20,774 nt of DNA. Source: BMS3ABIN04 sp965554225 (lineage in GTDB: Bacteria > Bacteroidota > Ignavibacteria > Ignavibacteriales > Melioribacteraceae). The notes below the pieces were generated by a model that did not search any database, was not told where the DNA came from, and worked only from the letters and a program-made list of their open reading frames with translations. The translations under genes and the position numbers were made by a program. Shown here piece after piece: positions 7,045-14,740 of this stretch (position 1 is its first letter; every line of letters starts with the position of its first letter). The DNA lies in assembly GCA_965554225.1 (NCBI GenBank), contig CBEVZC010000049.1:1-20774 (forward strand). Direction: 5' to 3'.

Positions 7045-7833
7045 ATGAGAAAAATCAGTAATATAATTTTAATATTCCTATTAGTAGTTTCGTTTGCAGA
7101 TATTACACTTTCGCAAAATAAAACCAGAATTAAAGTACTTACATTTAATATTTACCATGGCGCTACAATGAACGCCGATTACAATTTGGATCTTATAGCC
7201 AATGTAATTAAGTCAGCTGATCCCGATTTTGTGCTGCTTCAAGAAGTTGATTATAAAACCAACCGATCAAAAAAAATGGATCTTACTACAATTCTCGGCT
7301 ACAACACGAAAATGCTTCCTCTTTTTGGTAGAGCAATGTATTTTGACGGTGGTGAATATGGTGATGCAATTCTTTCCAAATATTCCTTTATAAAAACAAG
7401 AAACGTTCTGCTCCCGAATACTGAAGAACATGAACCTCGAACGGCTTTAGAAGTAACTGTTGAAATTAATCCTTATGACACAATCTCCGTCATCGGTACT
7501 CATTTAGATTATACCGAAGAAAACATAAACCGATTGATGCAAACCGATAAAATAATTGAATCTTTTTCCGGTAATAAATACCCAACAATATTAGCAGGGG
7601 ATTTTAATGCTCAACCCGGTTCGGCAACAATTGAGAAAGTAGTAAAATATTGGATACCTTCATACGGTTTAACTCCCGAACCGACATTTCCATCAAACAA
7701 CCCTCAGAAGAAAATTGATTATGTTTTTCACTCGCCTAAAAACCAATGGCAAGTACTAAATACTAAAGTCATTCGGGACTCCGTTGCTTCCGATCATTGT
7801 GCTTATTTGGTTGAATTGGAATTATTAAATTAA
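7045..7833 (+). CDS. Secreted endonuclease/exonuclease/phosphatase (EEP) family hydrolase
   Basis: 262-aa exported metal-dependent phosphodiesterase of the DNase I/EEP fold. A signal peptide covers residues 1-23 (likely cleavage after TLS). The whole catalytic set is visible: Asn35 in LTFNIYHG, Glu67 in LLQEVD, His153 in GTHLDY, Asp186 and Asn188 in AGDFNAQPGS, and Asp250-His251 in the terminal SDH motif. IDYVFHS (224-230) is also typical. Length is normal for single-domain secreted members. The fold includes nucleases, sphingomyelinases and inositol phosphatases, and nothing here tells which phosphodiester it cuts; the periplasm or outside is the likely place. It stands alone, 211 bp (162 bp to the chosen start) before a secreted peptidase gene, with no clear operon partner. 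Confidence 0.85.
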   Translation: MRKISNIILIFLLVVSFADITLSQNKTRIKVLTFNIYHGATMNADYNLDLIANVIKSADPDFVLLQEVDYKTNRSKKMDLTTILGYNTKMLPLFGRAMYFDGGEYGDAILSKYSFIKTRNVLLPNTEEHEPRTALEVTVEINPYDTISVIGTHLDYTEENINRLMQTDKIIESFSGNKYPTILAGDFNAQPGSATIEKVVKYWIPSYGLTPEPTFPSNNPQKKIDYVFHSPKNQWQVLNTKVIRDSVASDHCAYLVELELLN

Positions 7834-7995
7834 ATTGCTTCTAGTTAGAATTTAATTATCAGATAGTTAAAGAAATCTTCTAAAACACAAAATGTTCTTC
7901 TTTAAAAATTACCGTAACTTTCGTTTAATTTGCTTTCTGAAATTCGTATTTTAGTTGTTCAAATCAAATATAAATAACTATTATTGAGAAAATTT

Positions 7996-10044
7996 ATGAA
8001 ACGATTATTTTTATTAAGTTTTTTACTTTTGTTTGTTTCCCAAACGATTTCCGGTCAAAATAAAAAAGCGCTTACCGTAAAAGATTTGTGGGCAATGCAG
8101 CGTATCGGTAGTTTTGATCTTTCGCCGGACGGAAACATGCTTGCTTTTTCCGTAAAAAAATATGATATGGACAAAAACAAAGGGAATACCGGCATTTGGT
8201 TGGTTAACGCAGATGGTACGGATTTACATCAGTTGAAAAACTCGCGCGAAAACGAATCCGATCCTAAATTTTTACCCGACGGGAAAAGAATTTCGTACTC
8301 TTATAAAAATCAAATTTGGTTATGCAATTTGGATGGTAGCAAGGCAAAACAATTAACAGACTTATCAACCGGCGCTTCGGGAGCAAATTGGTCGCAAGAT
8401 GGTAAAAAACTTCTATTCGTTTCAGATGTTTACCCAGACTGTAAAAGTGATTCGTGCAATAAAGTTAAGGATGAAAAACTTAAAATCAACCCGGTAAAAG
8501 CTAAAATATTTACTGAGTTGATGTATAGAGATTGGGACCATTGGAGAGGCAAAAAAAGAAGCCACTTGTTCATGATGGATTTAACAACGCATGATTTTAC
8601 CGATTTAACTTTTCAAAGCGTTCATGACGTTCCGCCGGTTGATTTGGGAGGCGCTCAAGATTATACATTTTCACCCGATGGGAACGAAGTTGCTTACACG
8701 ATGAATCGTTCTAAAGTACTTGCTACAAGCACTAATAATGATGTTTTTATAATAAAACTGAAAAATTTAAATAAAACCGGAGTAACTCCTTCGACCAAGA
8801 TTTCCGTAAGTTTGGGAAATGATAATAATCCCGTTTACTCACCCGATGGAAAATACATTGCATTTCTTTCTATGAAACAAGCCGGGTTTGAAGCCGATAA
8901 GCAAAGAGTGATGTTATATAACAGGGCAACAAGTAAGCTTAAAAACTTATCAGGTAATTTGGATGTTTCGGCTCATCAATTGGTTTGGTCGCCCGATTCG
9001 CGATTTGTTTATTTTACTGCGGCAAATGAAATAAACAATTCAATTTATAAAATAAATATTAAAACCGGGAACAGTTCGGTTATAGTTAAAAATAGGTATA
9101 ATACAAGTATAGTAATTTCGCACAAAGGCGATGAAATTTATTTTAAGCAACAACATTCAACTCAACCGTATGAAATTTTCTCAGTTTCAACAAACGGTAA
9201 AAATTTACGACAGATAACTCATTTAAATAAGAAGAGATTAAAAAATATTGAGATGAACGATTTGGATACGTTTTGGGCAGTCGGCGCAGAGAACGCAAAA
9301 GTACAATCAATTCTAATCAAACCTCCGTTTTTTAATCCGCAGAAAAAGTATCCGATGATTTTTCTTATTCACGGCGGACCGCAGGGTCATTGGAGTGATG
9401 ATTTTCACTATAGATGGAACATTCAGCTATTCGCTTCAAAAGGGTATGTTGTTGTAGCTCCGAACCCGCGAGGCAGCACGGGATACGGTCAAGAATTTAC
9501 GAACGAAGTTTCTAAAGATTGGGGCGGAAAACCGTATATCGATTTAATGAACTCGTATGATTTTGCACTTAAGCACTTTGATTTTATAGATACTAACAAT
9601 ACATTTGCCGCCGGCGCATCTTACGGCGGTTATATGATTAACTGGATCGAAGGACATACCGACCGCTTTAATGCCTTGGTTTGTCACGACGGAGTTTTTG
9701 ATTTGACAAGCATGTATGGCTCAACCGAAGAACTTTGGTTCCCGGAATGGGAATTTGACGGAACTCCTTGGGAAAACAGGACGCTTTATAAAAAATGGTC
9801 GCCTCATATCTTCGTGAAAAACTTCAAAACTCCTATGCTAATTGTTCATGGAGCACATGATTTCAGAGTTCCGGAGACACAGGCAATGGAATTATTTACT
9901 TCTCTGCAAAGGATGGGTGTGGAAAGTAAGTTTTTATATTTCCCGGACGAAACTCATTTTGTACAAAAACCGCTAAATTCAAAATTGTGGTGGAATACAA
10001 TATTTAACTGGTTTGAAAATCACAAAAAGGAGAATCTAAAATGA
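7996..10044 (+). CDS. Secreted S9-family (prolyl oligopeptidase-like) serine peptidase
   Basis: 682-aa exported peptidase. I chose the ATG at 7996, which gives a clean signal peptide (MKRLFLLSFLLLFVSQTISG), over an in-frame TTG four codons earlier. An N-terminal beta-propeller (about residues 25-400) shows PD40-type repeats such as LSPDGNMLAFS, FSPDGNEVAYT, YSPDGKYIAFL and WSPDSRFVYFT. The C-terminal alpha/beta-hydrolase domain has an oxyanion region LIHGGPQGHW, nucleophile Ser542 in GASYGGYM, Asp622 in GAHDFRVP and His654 in ETHF, i.e. a full triad. Such enzymes cut short peptides in the periplasm (dipeptidyl or acylaminoacyl peptidase-like). The stop overlaps the ATG of the YkvA-like gene by ATGA, implying translational coupling. 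Exact specificity is not readable. Confidence 0.9.
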   Translation: MKRLFLLSFLLLFVSQTISGQNKKALTVKDLWAMQRIGSFDLSPDGNMLAFSVKKYDMDKNKGNTGIWLVNADGTDLHQLKNSRENESDPKFLPDGKRISYSYKNQIWLCNLDGSKAKQLTDLSTGASGANWSQDGKKLLFVSDVYPDCKSDSCNKVKDEKLKINPVKAKIFTELMYRDWDHWRGKKRSHLFMMDLTTHDFTDLTFQSVHDVPPVDLGGAQDYTFSPDGNEVAYTMNRSKVLATSTNNDVFIIKLKNLNKTGVTPSTKISVSLGNDNNPVYSPDGKYIAFLSMKQAGFEADKQRVMLYNRATSKLKNLSGNLDVSAHQLVWSPDSRFVYFTAANEINNSIYKINIKTGNSSVIVKNRYNTSIVISHKGDEIYFKQQHSTQPYEIFSVSTNGKNLRQITHLNKKRLKNIEMNDLDTFWAVGAENAKVQSILIKPPFFNPQKKYPMIFLIHGGPQGHWSDDFHYRWNIQLFASKGYVVVAPNPRGSTGYGQEFTNEVSKDWGGKPYIDLMNSYDFALKHFDFIDTNNTFAAGASYGGYMINWIEGHTDRFNALVCHDGVFDLTSMYGSTEELWFPEWEFDGTPWENRTLYKKWSPHIFVKNFKTPMLIVHGAHDFRVPETQAMELFTSLQRMGVESKFLYFPDETHFVQKPLNSKLWWNTIFNWFENHKKENLK

Positions 10045-10433
10045 AAGATGAGTTAAATGATCCTACCTTAGATACAGTAGAAGATTTTTATGAACGCTCA
10101 ACAAATATGGACGATATAGAAAGTTTTGATATTGATGAAACTTTTGAAAAAAAGAAAGAATTTGTTGAAGAAAATTTATGGGCTAAGTTGGAAAAATTCG
10201 GAAAGAAAATTTCTTTTGCAAAAGATATTGTAGCTTTGTTTAGATATATGCAGGACCCGAATGTTTCCTGGTATAGAAAATCCATAGTAGTTGGAGCATT
10301 GGTTTATTTTATCGTTCCGATTGATGCGATTCCCGATTTAACGCCGCTGGTAGGCTATTTAGACGATTTGGGAGTAATTACTGCTGTGCTGAAATTTTTA
10401 GGGCATGAGATAATTCCGTATTATGACAAGTGA
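10041..10433 (+). CDS. YkvA/DUF1232 family small membrane protein
   Basis: 130-aa protein with an acidic N-terminal half (residues 1-45, many Asp and Glu) and the DUF1232 core at about 75-120: SWYRKSIVVGALVYF followed by IVPIDAIPDLTPLVGYLDDL. The YFxxPxDxIPDxxPxxGxxDD pattern defines the family, which is membrane-associated and of unknown function. Its ATG overlaps the peptidase stop (ATGA, 10041-10044) and AAGGAG sits 10 nt upstream, inside the peptidase gene, so translation is coupled. A Nudix hydrolase follows after 60 bp and may be in the same transcript. The family assignment is firm; its role is unknown. Confidence 0.88.
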   Translation: MKDELNDPTLDTVEDFYERSTNMDDIESFDIDETFEKKKEFVEENLWAKLEKFGKKISFAKDIVALFRYMQDPNVSWYRKSIVVGALVYFIVPIDAIPDLTPLVGYLDDLGVITAVLKFLGHEIIPYYDK

Positions 10434-10493
10434 TAGTATTATTAAGATTTTTTGTAATTAACTTTAATTAGCAAGATATTAAAATTAAAAATT

Positions 10494-11039
10494 ATGAACA
10501 AAATGAATTTTCAAGTAAAACATAGTGAAATAGTTTTTAAAGGTAGAGTATTTGACTTACAGGTTGACGAAATTGAATATAACAGCGGCAACAAGGGAAT
10601 TCGTGAAGTTGCAGTACACAACGGCGGAGCGGTTGTGGTTGCGGTTAAAGATGACGGAAAAATAATTATGGTCAAACAATTCCGGTATCCTTTCCAAGAT
10701 TTTCTTTTAGAACTGCCTGCCGGTAAACTTGAAAAGGACGAAGATCCGGAACTTTGTGCAGCAAGAGAACTTACGGAAGAAACCGGCTATACGTCTAAAC
10801 AAGTAACAACGCTTGGGAAAATTTATACTACTCCAGGTTTCTGCACTGAAGTTTTACACATATATTTAGCCGAAAATTTATTGACGGGAAATTCTAACCG
10901 GGAAGAAGGGGAATACGGTATGGAAGTTTTTGAATTTTCTATGGAAGAGCTGGATGAAAAAATTAAGAGCGGTGAAATTGTAGATTCAAAATCAATAAGC
11001 GGTTTACACATGTATAAACTGCATTTATCTGGTAAATAA
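10494..11039 (+). CDS. Nudix hydrolase, ADP-ribose pyrophosphatase-like
   Basis: 181-aa cytoplasmic pyrophosphohydrolase. A complete Nudix box spans residues 77-99: Gly77, Glu83, then RELTEETGY at 91-99, matching GX5EX7REUXEEXGU without a miss. The preceding LLELPAG and the TTPGFCTE about 15 residues after the box (Pro114) are features of the ADP-ribose pyrophosphatase (NudF/YqkG) branch, which hydrolyses ADP-ribose to AMP and ribose-5-phosphate. VKQFRYPF near residue 60 is also typical of that branch. Two starts are possible, 10494 and 10503 (MNKMN); the first gives the usual length and neither has a strong Shine-Dalgarno. The following 224 bp up to clpB contain no gene that I can support. 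Confidence 0.88.
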   Translation: MNKMNFQVKHSEIVFKGRVFDLQVDEIEYNSGNKGIREVAVHNGGAVVVAVKDDGKIIMVKQFRYPFQDFLLELPAGKLEKDEDPELCAARELTEETGYTSKQVTTLGKIYTTPGFCTEVLHIYLAENLLTGNSNREEGEYGMEVFEFSMEELDEKIKSGEIVDSKSISGLHMYKLHLSGK

Positions 11040-11263
11040 AGTTTAAAATATTTTCAAATAATGCATTTTGCTTTCCAGAGCTTAGCCCGCAAATTACTGT
11101 ACTTCTTAGAATAAAAATTTTAATCTCACGGTTGAATCTGTTTTTATATTTTATCATCATACTTTAAGATTGAAACTTTTTAGACAAAAGATTGTATCAT
11201 TATCGAATTTCAATTACTGAATGAGCAAATAAAAACAAATAAAAAGATAAAGAGGTATAGATT

Positions 11264-13879
11264 ATGGCATTTAACTTTGACAAACTAACGGTAAAAGCAC
11301 AGGAAATGGTTCAGAGCGCCGTAGAAATTGCACAGAATTATAATAACCAAGTTGTAGAACCCGAGCATTTATTAGCAGCAATGCTTCAGGATACGGGTGG
11401 TGTTGCGGAATCTATGATTCAAAAAACTGGCGCAAATATTAATCAATTAAAAATAAAAATCGGAGAATTATTAGAAAAATTACCAAAGGTTACCGGAGCA
11501 GGAATCGGGAATCAGCAAATGTCAATGAATACTGCTCAATTATTAGACAAAGCGGTTGAAGAAGCCAGAAATTTGAAGGATGAATTCATTTCTACAGAAC
11601 ATCTTCTGCTTGCAATGACGAGCGATTCCGGCAACGTTGGTAAATTATTAAAGGATAACGATATAAGCAAAAATGTAGTTCTTGCCGGACTTAAAGACAT
11701 ACGCGGATCTCAGCGTGTAACTTCTCAAAACGCAGAGGATGCTTACCAGTCCTTAAAAAAATTCGGTCGCGACCTTAACGAGCTTGCAAAAGCAGGAAAA
11801 TTAGACCCCGTAATCGGTCGTGACGAAGAAATACGGCGTGTCCTTCAGGTGTTATCAAGAAGAACAAAAAACAATCCTGTTCTAATTGGCGAACCCGGTG
11901 TAGGTAAAACCGCAATTGCCGAAGGAATTGCCCAGCGAATTGTTTCGGGCGATGTTCCTGAAAATCTAAAAACAAAAAGAATAGATGCATTGGATTTAGG
12001 TTCGCTCGTTGCCGGCACTAAGTTCCGAGGTCAGTTCGAAGAAAGAGTGAAAGCTGTTATTAAAGAAGTACAGAGTTCCAATGGAGAAGTGATTTTATTT
12101 ATAGACGAGATGCATCAATTGGTTGGCGCAGGCAAAACCGACGGTGCAATGGATGCGGCAAATATTCTTAAACCTGCACTGGCCCGGGGCGAACTTCATG
12201 CAATCGGAGCAACAACATTAAAAGAGTACAAACAAAATATTGAAAAAGATGCTGCGCTTGAAAGAAGATTTCAGCCGGTTATAATTCAAGAACCAAGCGA
12301 GGAAGACGCAATATCAATTTTGCGTGGATTAAAAGAAAGATACGAAGTTCATCATGGAGTAAGAATTACAGACGGCGCAATTGTAGCTGCCGTTCAACTT
12401 TCAAACAGATATATAACCGACAGGTTTTTACCGGATAAAGCGATAGACTTAATAGACGAATCGGCTTCTAAATTAAGAATTGAAATCGACTCGATGCCGG
12501 AAGAGCTGGATACACTTGAAAGAAAAGTTAAACAGCTTGAGATTGAACGGGAAGCTCTAAAAAGGGAAAAAGATGATGCGTCAAAATCCCGGTTGGAAGA
12601 AATTAAAAAAGAGCTTAGTAATCTTGAAGAACAAAGAAACGAATTGCGTGCACATTGGGAATTGGAAAAAGCGAAGATTAAAGAAATTCGGAAAATTAAA
12701 AGTGATATAGAAAACGCACGAACAGATGCCGATAGATACGAACGCGAAGGTGATCTTGGTAAAGTTGCGGAATTACGCTATGGTGTAATTACCGAACTTG
12801 AAAAACAGCTTAAAGATGAGACTAAAAAACTTGCAGAGATTCAAAAAAACAGCAGAATGCTGAAAGAAGAAGTAGAAGCCGAAGATATTGCCGAAATAGT
12901 TTCCAAATGGACGGGCATTCCGGTAAGTAAAATGCTCGAAAGCGAAAAGAGTAAATTACTGAGAATGGAAGATGAACTGCACAAACGTGTTGTCGGTCAG
13001 GATGATGCGGTTAAGGCGGTGTCCGATGCAATCAGAAGATCGAGAGCTGGTTTACAAGACCCGTCCCGTCCAATCGGTTCTTTTATCTTTGTCGGTACGA
13101 CCGGTGTAGGTAAAACCGAGCTTGCACGGGCTTTAGCTGAATTTTTATTCAACGATGAACATGCAATGATAAGAATTGATATGTCCGAATATATGGAAAA
13201 ACATTCTGTTTCCAGGTTGGTTGGCGCACCTCCCGGATACGTTGGCTATGAAGAAGGCGGTCAGCTTACAGAAGCCGTGAGACGTCGTCCGTATTCCGTA
13301 CTGCTTCTTGATGAGATTGAAAAAGCTCATCCTGATGTGTTTAATATTCTGCTTCAAGTTCTTGATGATGGAAGACTTACAGATAACCAGGGAAGAACTG
13401 TTGATTTTAAGAATACAATAATTATTATGACGTCAAATATCGGTTCGCATTTGATTCAGGAAAAACTTGAGTCGTTTAACGAGAGTAACTATAAAGAAAT
13501 TTTGGATGATTTGAGATTTAAGCTGAATGATTTACTGCGAAAAACAATTCGTCCTGAGTTTTTAAATCGTATTGATGAAGTTGTTTTATTTAAACCTCTG
13601 CTTAAATCCGAATTGAAAGAAATTGTGGATATACAATTAGAAAAAGTTGAAGAAATGCTTAAGGAAAAGAATATTACTCTTAGCGTTGATGACTCGGTTA
13701 AAGACTTTTTGCTTAAGATGGGCTACGATGTATCTTTTGGCGCAAGACCGCTGAAACGCACCATTCAAAGGTATTTGATAAATCCGTTGGCTGCAGAATT
13801 ACTTATGAGCAGATATGAAGCGGGTGATGAAATTTATGCCCGGATGGACGGCGATGTTGTAAAATTCAAGAAGAAATAA
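11264..13879 (+). CDS. clpB: ClpB disaggregase (Hsp100 AAA+ chaperone)
   Basis: 871-aa hexameric ATP-driven disaggregase that works with DnaK/DnaJ/GrpE to rescue aggregated proteins in the cytoplasm. Full architecture is visible: Clp N domain (1-145), AAA-1 with Walker A GEPGVGKT (209-216), Walker B ILFIDE (277-282) and the RR pair at 334-335, a coiled-coil middle domain (about 405-535, LERKVKQLEIEREALKREKD), AAA-2 with Walker A GTTGVGKT (611-618), Walker B VLLLDE (679-684) and pore loop GYVGYEEGG (658-666), and a C-terminal small domain with FGARPLKR. The length is normal, with an AGAGG-like sequence upstream. I see no CIRCE element, and only a weak TTGAAA at 11169. A broken copy of its last 44 codons lies 5.4 kb downstream. 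Confidence 0.97.
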   Translation: MAFNFDKLTVKAQEMVQSAVEIAQNYNNQVVEPEHLLAAMLQDTGGVAESMIQKTGANINQLKIKIGELLEKLPKVTGAGIGNQQMSMNTAQLLDKAVEEARNLKDEFISTEHLLLAMTSDSGNVGKLLKDNDISKNVVLAGLKDIRGSQRVTSQNAEDAYQSLKKFGRDLNELAKAGKLDPVIGRDEEIRRVLQVLSRRTKNNPVLIGEPGVGKTAIAEGIAQRIVSGDVPENLKTKRIDALDLGSLVAGTKFRGQFEERVKAVIKEVQSSNGEVILFIDEMHQLVGAGKTDGAMDAANILKPALARGELHAIGATTLKEYKQNIEKDAALERRFQPVIIQEPSEEDAISILRGLKERYEVHHGVRITDGAIVAAVQLSNRYITDRFLPDKAIDLIDESASKLRIEIDSMPEELDTLERKVKQLEIEREALKREKDDASKSRLEEIKKELSNLEEQRNELRAHWELEKAKIKEIRKIKSDIENARTDADRYEREGDLGKVAELRYGVITELEKQLKDETKKLAEIQKNSRMLKEEVEAEDIAEIVSKWTGIPVSKMLESEKSKLLRMEDELHKRVVGQDDAVKAVSDAIRRSRAGLQDPSRPIGSFIFVGTTGVGKTELARALAEFLFNDEHAMIRIDMSEYMEKHSVSRLVGAPPGYVGYEEGGQLTEAVRRRPYSVLLLDEIEKAHPDVFNILLQVLDDGRLTDNQGRTVDFKNTIIIMTSNIGSHLIQEKLESFNESNYKEILDDLRFKLNDLLRKTIRPEFLNRIDEVVLFKPLLKSELKEIVDIQLEKVEEMLKEKNITLSVDDSVKDFLLKMGYDVSFGARPLKRTIQRYLINPLAAELLMSRYEAGDEIYARMDGDVVKFKKK

Positions 13880-13886
13880 TATTATC

Positions 13887-13914
13887 AAAAAGGGAGCTAA
13901 TTACTCCCTTTTTT
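13887..13914 (+). terminator. Intrinsic terminator of clpB
   Basis: A 10-bp stem (AAAAAGGGAG with CTCCCTTTTT) and a 7-nt CTAATTA loop run into a T tract. It starts 7 nt after the clpB stop. A stem-loop in the same place follows the clpB remnant at 19340, though its stem sequence has diverged. Confidence 0.85.
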
Positions 13915-13940
13915 ATTATTTATATTAATCATTCTCAGTC

Positions 13941-13965
13941 CATCATTTTGTTTTTTGTAATGATG
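13941..13965 (-). terminator. Weak stem-loop after the lipoprotein gene
   Basis: CATCATT and AATGATG form a 7-bp stem with an 11-nt T-rich loop, 2 bp beyond the stop codon of the minus-strand lipoprotein gene. There is no T tract on the minus strand after it, so it is at best a weak terminator. Confidence 0.35.
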
Positions 13966-13967
13966 AA

Positions 13968-14462
13968 TTAATTTTTATCATAGTAAATTTTTACTGTGTA
14001 TGTTCCGCTCTTTCCTTCGTCTAGTGCCGGGAAATGATATCTCCATTCACCGCGTTGGTCGCGTTCGTCAAGGTTGTAACCCACGGCTTTTATAGTAGTT
14101 CCCAAGGAATTTGTAGTTCCTGTCCATTCGCCTTCCCAATAAGCATTTTTTGCCTCGATACTAAACGTTCCAAAACTGTTGCCATAATTATCTTTATCAA
14201 AATTATGGTTCATAACGATATTTCTTAATCCGGAAAATTGACCGTTATTAGACTTGTCTTCGAAAATTGCAACTTGCTGTGATATTTGCCTGCTACCATT
14301 TTCTAACTGCTTGGTTGTTCCAAGGTCCATAAATTTTACTAATTTAGTTTCACCTGAAATTTTATCGGCCTGTAGGGCGGACGGAGATAATGAATTTTCA
14401 TTACATCCCCAAAATGCTGCTCCTGTAAACAATGCGATTAGAATATATTTTTTTGTCCACAT
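13968..14462 (-). CDS. Small lipoprotein of unknown function, likely sigma54-controlled
   Basis: 164-aa exported protein that I do not recognise. A short signal peptide ends in AAFWGC with Cys20 as the probable lipidation site; Trp at -2 is unusual for a lipobox. The mature part (21-164) is polar, Gly/Asn/Thr-rich and looks all-beta, with a C-terminal strand GTYTVKIYYDKN, so a small beta-sandwich on the periplasmic or outer face is likely (inference). AAGGAGA (14469-14475) is well placed before the ATG. Upstream lie a near-consensus sigma54 promoter and two repeated 16-bp sites, and the next gene upstream on the same strand is a sigma54 activator, so I infer it is that regulator's target. It is convergent with clpB. 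Confidence 0.7.
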   Translation of the reverse strand: MWTKKYILIALFTGAAFWGCNENSLSPSALQADKISGETKLVKFMDLGTTKQLENGSRQISQQVAIFEDKSNNGQFSGLRNIVMNHNFDKDNYGNSFGTFSIEAKNAYWEGEWTGTTNSLGTTIKAVGYNLDERDQRGEWRYHFPALDEGKSGTYTVKIYYDKN

Positions 14463-14507
14463 GATAGTTCTCCTTTTTTTTGTTAGAAATGAATTCGCAG
14501 ATTAGTA

Positions 14508-14523
14508 TCCAATATGTATGCCA
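14508..14523 (-). promoter_or_regulatory. Candidate sigma54 (-24/-12) promoter
   Basis: On the minus strand TGGCATACATATTGGA compares with TGGCACGNNNNTTGCW. The GG at -24 and the TTG at -12 are at exactly the right N10 spacing; the -12 GC is GG. It sits 46 bp before the lipoprotein ATG, placing the start of transcription near 14497 with a leader of about 35 nt that contains the Shine-Dalgarno. Confidence 0.55.
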
Positions 14524-14619
14524 ATAAAAGACAATTGGTCGGATATTCTGTTAAGTTGTTGTTTTATAGATAGTAAGATGGAATGAAAAAGGAGAAATTA
14601 AATTTGGTGGAATTGGAAG

Positions 14620-14677
14620 TCGACAATTTTAACGAATTTACAAAAAGATGCTTGGTAAAATTCGACATTTTTAACGA
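14620..14677 (-). promoter_or_regulatory. Two 16-bp repeats, candidate activator-binding sites (UAS)
   Basis: TCGACAATTTTAACGA (14620-14635) and TCGACATTTTTAACGA (14662-14677) differ at one position and are 42 bp apart start to start, about four helical turns, so they face the same side of the DNA. Each is flanked by TCG...CGA, and the first fits a partly symmetrical TCG-N2-AA-N2-TT-N2-CGA pattern, as expected for a dimeric Fis-type helix-turn-helix. They are centred roughly 130 and 173 bp upstream of the inferred lipoprotein transcription start, a normal enhancer distance for sigma54 activators. Confidence 0.55.
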
Positions 14678-14740
14678 GGTTTTTTTGATTTAGATTTTAA
14701 CTCTTAAACTAGTAGTAAAAGTAAAGAATAAAAAGTGTTT

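Noticed and set aside
7872..7910. TTAAAGAA...TTCTTTAA inverted repeat after the EEP gene
   Set aside because: AT-only 8-bp arms with a 23-nt loop and no T tract; too weak to call a terminator.
7984..7995. TTG start for the S9 peptidase
   Set aside because: The ATG four codons later gives a standard signal peptide start, and the TTG has no better ribosome-binding site.
11169..11200. Heat-shock promoter or CIRCE element before clpB
   Set aside because: Only a TTGAAA hexamer is present; no matching -10 at normal spacing and no CIRCE inverted repeat.
14254..14505. 83-codon plus-strand ORF over the lipoprotein start
   Set aside because: Overlaps a gene with a signal peptide, good Shine-Dalgarno and promoter on the other strand; no motifs of its own.
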